NCBI GenBank assembly: GCA_022563255.1
Contig: JADFNS010000024.1
Location: 1 to 39,411, forward strand
DNA length: 39,411 nt
Reading direction: 5' to 3'
From: Pseudomonadota bacterium
Lineage (GTDB): Bacteria > Pseudomonadota > Gammaproteobacteria > Steroidobacterales > Woeseiaceae
Shown: positions 1 through 6,850 of the stretch, piece after piece
Layout of the letters: every line of letters starts with the position of its first letter
How positions within the stretch are numbered: position 1 is the stretch's first letter
Program-made: the position numbers and the translations under genes
Notes under the pieces: model-generated
Seen by the model: the letters and a program-made list of their open reading frames with translations, nothing else
What the model was told of the DNA's origin: nothing
The model's database searches: none

Positions 1-306
1 GCCGCAGATCGGGAGGATGCAGTGGACAAGCATCCGGTGACACCAGGTGAGGTTCTACCAGCACGCGAACTCTATGCGGACATGTTGCTTGAGGTCGGCA
101 ACGATGCACAGTCGCTTGAGCAGTATCAAGCAGTGCTAGCAGTATCTCCCAATCGACTAAATGCGCTTATAGGTGCGGCCCGTGCGGCTGCCCTTCTTGG
201 CGACACCAAGCTCGCTGAACAATATCGTGCCGTCTTGCTTGAGCAGACGCGATCAGCAAATGGTCGTAGGGCCAGTTTGGACAATATGAGGAAATCGAGT
301 CAATAA
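1..306 (+). CDS. C-terminal end of a TPR-repeat protein (truncated by window start)
   Basis: The reading frame is open from base 1 to the TAA at 304-306, so this is the tail of a longer gene beginning outside the window. The GTG at 22 is not needed as a start. The residues form helix-turn-helix pairs of TPR type: an ELYADMLLE helix, then QSLEQYQAVLAVSPN and ALIGAARAAALLGD, matching the alternating small/aromatic pattern and the Asp/Asn-Pro turn of TPR units. The tail is basic and polar, without a membrane segment. TPR units bind partner proteins; nothing here shows which. The Leu/Gly/Ala-rich final helices are like those of the secreted tetratricopeptide proteins common in this bacterial group. 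The rest of the gene is needed to name it. Confidence 0.7.
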   Translation, partial: AADREDAVDKHPVTPGEVLPARELYADMLLEVGNDAQSLEQYQAVLAVSPNRLNALIGAARAAALLGDTKLAEQYRAVLLEQTRSANGRRASLDNMRKSSQ

Positions 307-338
307 GTAGGCTGCGTCTCTGGTAACGCTGGAATCTA

Positions 339-364
339 GTGACCACTTTTGGCCGAAAGGGGAC
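339..364. repeat. Dispersed intergenic repeat, copy 1
   Basis: This 26-base stretch matches 2633-2658 at 22 of 26 positions; both contain CTTTTGGCCG followed by a GGAC. Weaker relatives are near 414-424 (AAAGCGGTCATTC-like) and 2188-2202 (CCCAAAGCGGAC). All lie outside genes or at gene ends, as expected for a small dispersed repeat family. The function is unknown. Confidence 0.55.
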
Positions 365-500
365 TCTTAATTCGGTCAAATTCTGACGATCTGGATGTCT
401 GCTTACTGGAAAAGCGGTCATTCGGGGGCTCGGAGATGGCGTAGCAAGCCGGATTGACCTATTTGAGGCGAACGCATGTGCGGACTGTAGGAACAGCACA

Positions 501-520
501 AATCACGCCCCCGCTACCAA
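501..520 (+). repeat. att-like 20-bp direct repeat, left copy (tRNA 3'-end-like)
   Basis: AATCACGCCCCCGCTACCAA occurs here and again, with one mismatch, at 2051-2070, exactly 1,550 bp away. It resembles the 3' end of a tRNA (acceptor strand plus ACCA, closest to an initiator-type CCCCGC end). No complete tRNA can be folded from the sequence upstream of either copy. Each copy is followed by a G/C hairpin, as after a tRNA gene. With the recombinase remnant between them, the pair looks like attachment-site remains. Confidence 0.55.
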
Positions 521-561
521 AAAAAATGCGCCGGTCCCCTTTAGGGGGCCGGTGCTTTTTT
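521..561 (+). terminator. Strong, bidirectional rho-independent terminator
   Basis: A 12-bp stem (528-539 with 544-555, containing one G-T and one T-G wobble) closes a TTTA loop and is followed by six T (556-561). The matching A-run at 521-526 would also make it work on the minus strand. In that direction it lies downstream of the recombinase remnant. Confidence 0.85.
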
Positions 562-580
562 GTATGGGCAGATTTCATAT

Positions 581-991
581 TCAGCCCATAGACTTTCGTT
601 CGGTCCCGGACGCAGATGAATCTGACCATGCAGTATTCCGTAGGATTGCTCGTGCCTTGTCCGCAGCACGGGGATCTTGATCAAGGCCAAGCGTGATCTG
701 ACGACGGTAGTCCTTTGCGGCTTTGGGAAACATTGCGATCATTTTCGCCGATTCTATTGCAGCCGGCTATGATTCCACAAGTTCTCGACGCTTCTGTTCG
801 GCCACTTCAATTGCGGCCTGAAGCTCGTCAGGCTCAAAGTCCGAGTCACCTTGTCTGAGTCGGTCCTGTAGCCGTCCGATTTGCTCGGAGATTGCCTTCA
901 GTTCTGCGGGTAGTGCCTCTGCTCTCTCAGCTTTCTGCCGCATGTTTTCAGCAAATTGTATGATACTCGTCCCGACTAATAATTTGGTAGT
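581..991 (-). pseudogene. Serine recombinase (resolvase/integrase) C-terminal remnant, interrupted by a stop
   Basis: On the minus strand, a frame open from just below the TAA at 994-992 reads through an ATG at 943-941 to an in-frame TAG at 769-767. It then continues in the same frame for 61 sense codons to a TGA at 583-581. The first part gives a charged coiled coil (ELKAISEQIGRLQDRL, then EPDELQAAIEVAEQKRREL). The second part contains YRRQITLGLDQDPRAADKAR. Both match the C-terminal region of large/site-specific serine recombinases, where a coiled coil precedes a YRxQIxxGLDxDPxAAxKAR-type tail. The N-terminal catalytic domain and any zinc ribbon are absent; a CPBP gene starts where they should be. 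The internal stop and missing catalytic part make it a dead remnant. It lies between the two att-like repeats. Confidence 0.75.
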
Positions 992-1086
992 TTAAGTATA
1001 TGCGTATTACCACAGGCAGTTCGAGCATCTGGGCGGATATCTGGAAAGGGCATTTGTTGCAGTTTGACATGCTGGAACGCTCCCCT

Positions 1087-1755
1087 ATGTCAAACGATAC
1101 TGGAAAACGCATTCTGCTTGGATTTCTTGTCTTGGCGTTTGTTGCCCGGCCACTTTTTAAAATAGGTTCGCAGTATCTGTACCTCTCTGATAGTGACTGG
1201 AAACAACTTGTTCAAGTAATTTTTCTGCTGGCGTCTGCTGCCTTAATTACCCGCTTGTATTGCCGCTTGAGCTTCGATGCCATTGGGTTGAATCATTGGC
1301 GTGTATGGACCAGGCGCGAAAAGCTCTATTTTTTTCAGGTTGTACCTCTGGCATGTGCAGTATTCGGTGTTTTATTGTTTCCCGAAGTTCAGTTGTTTAT
1401 CCAGAAAACCAACCCAATGCACCTGGTGATGACAATACTGATACCGGCCTTGCTGTGGGGGTTTTTTCAGGAGTTCGTGTATCGTGGACTGTTGCAAACA
1501 GAGTTGATAAGGCGTTTTGGGGTGGTTTTGGGCGTTGGAGCCAGTAATTTGTTGTTCACGTTTGGTCCCCTGCATTTTTACCATTTCGGAAATTCGAATA
1601 ATCCGCAATACCTCTGGATCTTCGTTGCCATATTCAGCATTGGCTTGTTGTTTTCCCTTATCTATCACAGGACCGGAAACTTGTGGATCGTTGGAATAAT
1701 GCATGGCATTGGAGATTTATTCATGGACGGTTTGGGGCGTGCGGCTAGCAACTGA
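1087..1755 (+). CDS. CPBP-family intramembrane metalloprotease (CAAX protease/Abi type)
   Basis: Polytopic membrane protein of 222 aa from the ATG at 1087. An upstream in-frame ATG at 1000 would add 29 polar residues with no homologous look, and a weak GGAA precedes 1087. Family signs, counted from 1087: motif 1 FQEFVYRG around residues 127-134 (family EExxxR, here with Q for the first E), motif 2 FGPLHFYH around 159-166, and motif 3 MHGIGD near 205-210, all inside predicted helices. Known members cleave prenylated or signal-type substrates, or protect against self-produced bacteriocins and phage. Here the substrate is unknown. The gene sits inside the att-like repeats beside a recombinase remnant, so it may have come in as cargo. 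The family call is firm; activity is uncertain because of the Q-E substitution. Confidence 0.82.
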   Translation: MSNDTGKRILLGFLVLAFVARPLFKIGSQYLYLSDSDWKQLVQVIFLLASAALITRLYCRLSFDAIGLNHWRVWTRREKLYFFQVVPLACAVFGVLLFPEVQLFIQKTNPMHLVMTILIPALLWGFFQEFVYRGLLQTELIRRFGVVLGVGASNLLFTFGPLHFYHFGNSNNPQYLWIFVAIFSIGLLFSLIYHRTGNLWIVGIMHGIGDLFMDGLGRAASN

Positions 1756-2050
1756 TTCCGCTTATCTGACACAAGTGATGATTCAGGTAAGACAATGTGA
1801 GTGCCATACGTAGGAATATTCTCTTGCTCCAGAACTTTGTAATATTTTAGATTTGCGATGCTAGCCTAAGATTTGTCGTGGCGGAACATCGAGAATACGG
1901 AACCTATAATCCGATTGATAATTTGATCGGTAGAATACCGGGAGTCGCGGTCTGAGACGTTCTAATTCCATACATGGATTCTGAAAGAGTAAGGCGGGAG
2001 GTCAAATGGTGAGGGGAAACGGCTCAATCTCGATTTGCATACAATTCGAC

Positions 2051-2070
2051 AATCGCGCCCCCGCTACCAA
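2051..2070 (+). repeat. att-like 20-bp direct repeat, right copy
   Basis: AATCGCGCCCCCGCTACCAA differs from the copy at 501-520 only at its fifth base. A TTCGAC just upstream (2045-2050) recalls a T-loop, but the arms do not pair into a tRNA. Confidence 0.55.
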
Positions 2071-2078
2071 GAAATCGA

Positions 2079-2101
2079 AAGCCCGGTCTTGTACCGGGCT
2101 T
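2079..2101 (+). terminator. Terminator-like hairpin after right att-like repeat
   Basis: A perfect 9-bp stem (2079-2087 with 2093-2101) closes a 5-base loop. Only ATTTG follows, so the U-tract is poor. Its position relative to the repeat mirrors the hairpin after the left copy. Confidence 0.5.
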
Positions 2102-2243
2102 ATTTGTGCCCGCCATCCGCTCATACAATGTCCGCTATGCGCCCGAATGCTGCCGTCGGGTATTATTTGGGTGAAGGGCTGCTACTGACCCAAAGCGGAC
2201 ACCCAAAACTTTCAGCCTTTTTTTGATTCTTAGGTAAACAGTT

Positions 2244-2636
2244 ATGACTGAGTATGAGCTGGTAGATACTTTTTACACAATTGCGACCCTTTCTGATCAG
2301 CTGGTTGCTAGTTTCATCACTCTCCTATTCGCGTTTCTCGTGGCATCTTATCTCGTCAGTTCCAAGCTGGATCGAAAAATGACCGCTGTCGTGATTGCTT
2401 TGTATTCATACATGGCATTGAGATACATAGTTATCTATCACAACGTTACGGGCGACATCGTTACTCTAGCGGATACCTTGACAAAGCTTGGTCTTCGAGA
2501 GGACTCATCTTTGGGGTGGCTGGAAATTGGCGCTGGAATTTCAACGATGCACATTGCTCAGTCTGTGGCGATGTTTCTGAGTTTTGTGGCGTCTTTAATC
2601 TTCTTTTTTCACACGAAGCAGCGCAGCAACGAGTGA
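2244..2636 (+). CDS. Small integral membrane protein, unknown family
   Basis: This encodes 130 aa from an ATG preceded by AGGTAAAC at a suitable distance. Hydrophobic stretches at about residues 20-38 (SFITLLFAFLVASYL), 46-63 (MTAVVIALYSYMALRYIVI) and 100-122 (MHIAQSVAMFLSFVASLIFFF) predict three membrane helices. There is a polar loop between helices 2 and 3 and a basic C-terminus (HTKQRSNE). I recognise no family motif. Its stop codon lies inside a copy of the dispersed repeat (2633-2658), so the last residues may have been shaped by that repeat. It stands alone, outside the att-like repeats. Confidence 0.7.
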   Translation: MTEYELVDTFYTIATLSDQLVASFITLLFAFLVASYLVSSKLDRKMTAVVIALYSYMALRYIVIYHNVTGDIVTLADTLTKLGLREDSSLGWLEIGAGISTMHIAQSVAMFLSFVASLIFFFHTKQRSNE

Positions 2637-2658
2637 CCGCTTTTGGCCGTTAGCGGAC
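2633..2658. repeat. Dispersed intergenic repeat, copy 2
   Basis: It matches 339-364 at 22 of 26 bases and overlaps the stop codon of the membrane-protein gene. Confidence 0.55.
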
Positions 2659-2716
2659 ATCCGTCCCTTCATTTCAGACATTGTGCTGCTCCTACGAAAA
2701 GTTTAGTCTTATCCTT

Positions 2717-3118
2717 ATGAAGGTTTTGTGCACAGCATTGATCGTATTGCTTGGCGTCGCGTCGCCGCTGTCGCTTTGGGCGGATGCGATTTTTCCTTGC
2801 AACCAACAGGATAAGCCAGCGTCGTGGGACAGCGTCATTGGCATGTCAGCCCATACTGACGCAGCGGCGTACAACGGTCGTGATTCAACGCACGGAAAAA
2901 ATTCGCACCATGGCGGTAACAAGAACAGCGATTCGTTCGCGATAGATTGCGTTTGTTGCGGGGGCTGCGCATCGTCGGCAGGTACAACCAACGCCATTGG
3001 CTCTGACTCACTGGATTCACTGTTAGCTAATCGAAGCCAGCTCAATCCAGTCGCCAAAACCATTCACGGCAATTCCGACCGTATCTCGCTGTTTCGACCC
3101 CCCAAACCTAACGCGTAG
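2717..3118 (+). CDS. Small exported Cys/His-rich protein, possible metal-related
   Basis: The likely product is 133 aa. I chose the ATG at 2717 because it begins a clean signal peptide (MKVLCTALIVLLGVASPLSLWA, cleavage after WADA or nearby); the frame also opens at 2681 with 12 poorer residues. The mature part is polar, with a His-rich stretch (STHGKNSHHGG) and a compact cysteine cluster CVCCGGC at about residues 79-85. It ends in SLFRPPKPNA, an ending I associate with small DUF2946/CopL-like exported proteins of copper loci. No enzyme motif is seen. The next gene, 140 bp downstream, is a c-type cytochrome with a His-rich tail, so a joint role in periplasmic metal handling is plausible but not shown. 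Confidence 0.6.
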   Translation: MKVLCTALIVLLGVASPLSLWADAIFPCNQQDKPASWDSVIGMSAHTDAAAYNGRDSTHGKNSHHGGNKNSDSFAIDCVCCGGCASSAGTTNAIGSDSLDSLLANRSQLNPVAKTIHGNSDRISLFRPPKPNA

Positions 3119-3143
3119 CTGGCGCTCGTCACGCACGCGGTCT

Positions 3144-3170
3144 GCACCTTGCGCCCGCGGCGCAAGGTGC
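3144..3170. repeat. Perfect 12-bp inverted repeat between the Cys/His-rich gene and the cytochrome gene
   Basis: Arms 3144-3155 and 3159-3170 are exactly complementary around a 3-base loop. No T-run follows directly; the T-runs come about 27 and 40 bases later. It may be a stem that limits read-through or protects mRNA ends. Confidence 0.6.
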
Positions 3171-3258
3171 TCAGCTCTCACCTCGACTTTATCGCCTTTT
3201 TTTTTGCAATTTTTTTGTCCGCACCAATGCATGCGGATAACAAGAAACAGAGTCAATT

Positions 3259-3924
3259 ATGAATATATCCAAAAGATTAATCTTCACCACCGGCAGCGCC
3301 GCCGCCATAGGCGTGATTGCAATCGTCGGCTTCGCGTATTCAGGTATTTACGACGTCAGTGCAGGCTCATCGCACAGCAGTATGGTCAATTGGTTACTTT
3401 CAACAACATCGCATGCGTCGATAGCGCGCCGAGCGAAGGACATCGAGGTACCGAATCTGAGTGATGACGCAATGGCACGTGCCGGTGTTAACGACTTCAA
3501 TGGCATGTGTGCCGGCTGTCATGGAGCGCCGGGCCGGGACCCAGAGGCGATGGGTCAGGGCCTGAATCCTCCACCGCCTGACCTTGCGGAGTCGGCAGCG
3601 GAAATGTCACCGGCCGAACTATTCTGGGTAACCAAAAACGGCATTAAAATGACGGGCATGCCTGAGTGGGGCGCCACGCATGATGACGACGCTATTTGGC
3701 CGGTCGTGGCGTTGATGACAAGACTACCTGAACTCAATGCGAGTCAATACCAGGAATTGATCGACAGCGCCGGCGGCATGGGCCATCACGCCAATGACTC
3801 GCCGACCGAAGGGCACCCGCACGAGGATTCACCAGACAAGTCACACCCGCACGGAGAATCGGAACATTCTGAAGATACGCCGGCCGAGCCTGAAGAACAC
3901 GACCACAGCACTCACGAACACTAG
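3259..3924 (+). CDS. Class I c-type cytochrome with histidine-rich C-terminal tail
   Basis: 221 aa. An N-terminal hydrophobic segment (about residues 8-28) acts as signal or anchor and places the protein in or facing the periplasm. One haem c motif, CAGCH, lies at 84-88. Met131 or Met134 in MTGMPEWG is the likely distal haem ligand, and the spacing fits a mono-haem class I domain (about 70-160). The last 50 residues are Asp/Glu/His-rich with repeated HPHED/HPHGE/HDHSTHEH-like units, a metal-binding-type tail unusual for a plain electron carrier. The neighbour upstream is the Cys/His-rich exported protein, which suggests a metal-linked pair. Electron-transfer role: family knowledge. Metal binding by the tail: inference. 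Confidence 0.85.
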   Translation: MNISKRLIFTTGSAAAIGVIAIVGFAYSGIYDVSAGSSHSSMVNWLLSTTSHASIARRAKDIEVPNLSDDAMARAGVNDFNGMCAGCHGAPGRDPEAMGQGLNPPPPDLAESAAEMSPAELFWVTKNGIKMTGMPEWGATHDDDAIWPVVALMTRLPELNASQYQELIDSAGGMGHHANDSPTEGHPHEDSPDKSHPHGESEHSEDTPAEPEEHDHSTHEH

Positions 3925-3958
3925 TTCGATTGAATAGAGAGACAATGATGGCATTTAG

Positions 3959-4249
3959 CAAGCAAATATTTTTGCCAGGGCAATCGGCGTTGGTGACGCG
4001 GCGGCGACTCGGCAGGACGGCAATGTTGTCGACGATCCGGCCAACAACATCAACACGGCACTGGATAGCGGAATTGGTGTGACGTTTGAGCTTGTAATCG
4101 TACCGTCTGGCACGGACTTGACGCGATTTGCACTGTTCGATGCCGATACCGACGGCAACGACGATCTCGATCTGTACATCTTCGGCCCGGCTGCAAGCAG
4201 ATATTCATGGCTGCTCTGCAGCCGGGCATTGCGCTTCTTGAAAAGCTAG
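3959..4249 (+). pseudogene. Fragment of a secreted subtilase-like protein (C-terminal beta domain)
   Basis: A frame open from just after the TAG at 3956-3958 to a TAG at 4247-4249 contains, in its middle (about 3980-4192), NINTALDSGIGVTFELVIVP, then TDLTRFALFDADTDGNDDLD and LYIFGPA. This is the typical extracellular beta-sandwich found after the catalytic domain of S8 subtilases, with an Asp-rich calcium-type loop. No catalytic part, signal peptide or plausible start is attached. The sequence loses its pattern after the LYIFGPA stretch and ends in unrelated residues. I read it as a truncated relic; a short functional ORF is unlikely. The assignment rests on recognising this domain style without any search. 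Confidence 0.5.
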
Positions 4250-4291
4250 CTGTCGCTGTCTGTATGCGATATATCTATCCGCATGGGTTTA

Positions 4292-6025
4292 ATGTCAGAA
4301 CTCAAACGGCGCAATGTCCTTCGCATGGCAGTGCTCTATGCCGTGGCCGCTTGGGTGATCCTTCAGGTGGCCGAGGTCCTGATCGAGCTCGCGAAGCTGC
4401 CGGACTGGATCGGCACAACCACTCTCTGGCTGCTCGCCGTCGGTTTCCCGATCGCACTGATCTTCTCCTGGTTTTACGAGATTACGTCCGAGGGAATTAG
4501 TCTCGAGAAAGACGTCGATCGGGCTGAGTCCATAACCCACGTCACCGGTCGACGGCTGGATTTCATCGTCATTTCGCTGTTATGTGCGGCAGTCATTCTG
4601 TTCGCATACGACAAATGGTGGATGGACGGGCAGCCGCAGCAATCTATTGCGGTGTTGCCGTTCGTCAATATGAGCGATGACGCCAGCAACGAATACTTCT
4701 CCGATGGTATTTCCGAGGAACTGCTGAATCTGCTGACCAAGATCCCGGAACTTCGAGTGATCTCCCGTTCTTCGGCCTTTTCCTACAAGGGTAAAGGTAT
4801 CGATATACCAACGATCGCGGCGCAACTGAATGTTACGCATGTACTCGAAGGCTCGGTGCGCAAGGCTGGCAACCGGGTACGCATCACTGCCCAGTTGATC
4901 GAGGCCCGGACCGATACGCATCTGTGGTCGGAAACCTACGACCGTTCGCTGGACAACATCTTCGCGATCCAGGACGAAATCGCAACGGCGGTGGTGGAAC
5001 AATTGAAAGTCGTCCTGCTGCATGACGCGCCCATAGCGCGTGAGACCAATCCGGAAGCCTATGCGCTGTATCTGCAGGGTCGCCATCTGCGCCGTCAGAA
5101 TACGGCCAGGTCGCTTGAGCAGGCCCAGACCTTGTTGCAGCAGGCGCTGGCGAGCGATCCCGGGTACGCCGCAGCCTGGGATGAACTGAGTTCCGTGTAC
5201 ATAAGCCAGGGAAGCATTGGTCTGCGGCCTATTGATGAAACCCGCACGCTGTCTCGCGAGGCGGTTAGCAAAGCGCTGGTGATCGACGCAGGCTTTGCGC
5301 TGGCGCACGCCAATCTCGGCTGGATCGTACGGGGCTCTGACTTCGACCTGTCCGCCGCGGCACAGCACTTCGAGCGAGCGCTGCAGCTTGAGCCCGCCAA
5401 TACGGATATTATCCGCCGCGCGGCCAGTCTGACCGCATCGTTAGGTCGGCTGGATGAGGCCATTGCGCTGAATGAATTCGTAATCGCTCGTGACCCGATC
5501 AGCCACTCCGGTTACCACAACAGAGGCTTGTATTACCTTTACGCCGGGCGTTGGGACGAGGCGATCGCCTCCATACGCATCGCGCTGACCCTGAGTCCGG
5601 GCTATGGCGGCGCCCAGTATCGAATCGGCGTGGCGCTGCTGTTCAAGGGCGAGCCGCAGGCTGCGCTGGATGCGATGCGGTTGGAAGATTCCGTTTGGGG
5701 CATGGTTGGTTTGCCCATGGCCTACCATGCACTGGGCCGGGCCGGCGAGTCCGATGCCGCACTGGCTGAGTTGATTGAACAACATGAACAGGGGTGGGCC
5801 TATAATATTGCCTACGTGTTCGCATATCGCCGTGAGACTGGCCGAGCCTTTGAGTGGCTGGACAGGGCCGTTGAGTATAAAGATGCGGGGTTGTCGAATA
5901 TCCTGAGTGAACGTCTGTTTTCAGATATCCAGGACGACCCGCGCTGGTTGGTTTTCCTGGAGAGTATCGGCAAGTCTCCGGAACAGTTGGCGGCTATCGA
6001 GTTCAAGGTGACGCTGCCCGAATAG
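4292..6025 (+). CDS. Membrane-anchored FlgO/TolB-like domain protein with TPR repeats
   Basis: 577 aa from ATG 4292, preceded by TGGG; ATG 4283 would add three residues. The N-terminus (MSELKRRNVLRMAVLYAVAAW) is the signature of a family often annotated as adenylate-cyclase-like TPR proteins, but no cyclase domain is present. Three membrane helices follow (about 9-30, 40-58 and 88-106). Next comes an exported FlgO/TolB-N-like alpha/beta domain beginning SIAVLPFVNMS (about 118-235), with the EYFSDGISEELLNLL helix. About ten TPR-like helical pairs run to the C-terminus. The layout implies a small cytoplasmic start and a large periplasmic or cytoplasmic TPR scaffold. It stands alone, with 240 bp to the next gene. 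Ligand and partner are unknown; the family call is solid. Confidence 0.85.
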   Translation: MSELKRRNVLRMAVLYAVAAWVILQVAEVLIELAKLPDWIGTTTLWLLAVGFPIALIFSWFYEITSEGISLEKDVDRAESITHVTGRRLDFIVISLLCAAVILFAYDKWWMDGQPQQSIAVLPFVNMSDDASNEYFSDGISEELLNLLTKIPELRVISRSSAFSYKGKGIDIPTIAAQLNVTHVLEGSVRKAGNRVRITAQLIEARTDTHLWSETYDRSLDNIFAIQDEIATAVVEQLKVVLLHDAPIARETNPEAYALYLQGRHLRRQNTARSLEQAQTLLQQALASDPGYAAAWDELSSVYISQGSIGLRPIDETRTLSREAVSKALVIDAGFALAHANLGWIVRGSDFDLSAAAQHFERALQLEPANTDIIRRAASLTASLGRLDEAIALNEFVIARDPISHSGYHNRGLYYLYAGRWDEAIASIRIALTLSPGYGGAQYRIGVALLFKGEPQAALDAMRLEDSVWGMVGLPMAYHALGRAGESDAALAELIEQHEQGWAYNIAYVFAYRRETGRAFEWLDRAVEYKDAGLSNILSERLFSDIQDDPRWLVFLESIGKSPEQLAAIEFKVTLPE

Positions 6026-6121
6026 GGGTTGCCGGGTGAGATGGCAATCGGCGACCTGGTTTATTCCTTATTATGTAAAGCGACTGGATAAGCTGTCGAT
6101 TTCGACTACGCTTAAGAAGTA

Positions 6122-6233
6122 ACAACGACAAAGCCAAACCTGCCGAAAGGCAGCGACGGAAAGCTGCGGGTTTTCGCTTCCTCCGAGAAGCCATGGATGA
6201 CTCCCCGAAGGACCCAAGATCGCCGGGCTATCG
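6122..6233 (+). ncRNA. Cyclic-di-GMP-I (GEMM) class riboswitch, probable
   Basis: The conserved core is readable in order. CCAAACC (6134-6140) leads into a 5-bp stem capped by a GAAA tetraloop (CTGCC-GAAA-GGCAG, 6140-6153). Then come CGACGGAAAGC (6154-6164, compare the GACGCAAAGC core), GCGGGT (6166-6171), and the closing receptor-type segment GCCGGGCTATCG (6222-6233). GGGT (6168-6171) can pair with ACCC (6212-6215), enclosing an extra hairpin (GCTTC/GAAGC, 6176-6191), so the second stem is longer than usual. It ends 34 bases before the start codon of the secreted protein gene at 6268. No terminator lies between, which favours control of translation or of an alternative fold around GGGGAG. 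Ligand identity (c-di-GMP or a relative) is family knowledge and not tested here. Confidence 0.72.
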
Positions 6234-6267
6234 AATTCAGTGTTTCGGACTCCAGGGGAGAAGAACC

Positions 6268-6810
6268 ATGAAACTCAAAAATATATCCATCGGCGCTGCA
6301 AGCCTGTTGCTGGTTGTTGTGGCCGCTTTTCCGCAGGCGGCGTTCGCTAAAGACGTCAAAATGAACCTGCGATTTGCGGGGGCATTTATATCGAACAGCC
6401 TGCCCAGCGCGTTGATCCACGTGCAAGCTAAGGGGAGCCCGGGCAAAGCGGTAATCCGAGGGTACGGCGCGACCGGGGTTGCTGATCCGGATCCCGTTGT
6501 GGTCTCAGACTGTTTAAGCGGAAAAGATGGCGTATTCCTAAGCATCAGACCCGGGGAAGATCCTCTCATCTTTACCTTCCAGGATTTGTCGCTATTGTTC
6601 GCCGACGGCAGCGGGGAGATTTGCATTGATCTATTATCACCAACTGGCAATGCTGAGTTCAGGTTCGACATCACGTTCATAGGGGGCAGAGGGAGATTCG
6701 AGGGCGCGACCGGTACTGCCGTGATCACAGGCGAGGCAGAGGCCGTGAGTGCTGACGGATCGTTTCTCGCTGAAACCGGGACGATCGTTGGAACGATCAT
6801 CGTGCCGTGA
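6268..6810 (+). CDS. Secreted beta-rich protein of unknown function under riboswitch control
   Basis: 180 aa. ATG 6268 is chosen because GGGGAGAAG stands just upstream and the product begins with a clean signal peptide (MKLKNISIGAASLLLVVVAA, cut after AFA near residue 28). The in-frame ATG at 6193 lies inside the riboswitch and is rejected. The mature chain is rich in Gly, Ile, Val and Phe with alternating strands, and contains GGRGRFEGATGTAVI near residues 145-160. This GGxGRFxGATG motif is found in small extracellular beta-barrel proteins of the allene-oxide-cyclase/dirigent-like type. One Cys pair (about residues 80 and 115) may form a disulfide. The upstream GEMM element suggests its level follows cyclic-dinucleotide signalling, as for matrix or adhesion proteins. 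Confidence 0.72.
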   Translation: MKLKNISIGAASLLLVVVAAFPQAAFAKDVKMNLRFAGAFISNSLPSALIHVQAKGSPGKAVIRGYGATGVADPDPVVVSDCLSGKDGVFLSIRPGEDPLIFTFQDLSLLFADGSGEICIDLLSPTGNAEFRFDITFIGGRGRFEGATGTAVITGEAEAVSADGSFLAETGTIVGTIIVP

Positions 6811-6850
6811 CATAGAAATCCCGTAACATGGCGAAACGAGGGCCGTCATC

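Larger units (their letters stand above)
307..520. other. Intergenic region with dispersed-repeat copies and att-like site
   Basis: There is no credible gene. It contains one copy of a dispersed repeat (339-364), a partial inverted relative of it around 414-424, and the left 20-bp att-like repeat (501-520). Confidence 0.5.
1756..2243. other. Intergenic region with right att-like repeat and hairpin
   Basis: Only short frames without family features exist here. Structure seen: the right att-like repeat (2051-2070), a 9-bp hairpin (2079-2101) and a CCCAAAGCGGAC element (2191-2202) related to the dispersed repeat. Confidence 0.5.

Noticed and set aside
167..499. 110-aa frame on the minus strand at the left edge
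   Set aside because: Antisense to the TPR gene end and to repeat sequence; no domain pattern or ribosome-binding site.
2006..2226. Two overlapping small frames around the right att-like repeat
   Set aside because: They run through the repeat and the hairpin, and their translations have no pattern typical of proteins.
4207..4500. 97-aa frame overlapping the start of the TPR membrane protein
   Set aside because: Out of frame with the clear gene and Arg/Gly-rich, as expected of a shadow frame.
6193..6267. Upstream ATG extension of the secreted-protein gene
   Set aside because: It lies inside the riboswitch and would destroy the signal peptide position; the ATG at 6268 has a good ribosome-binding site.
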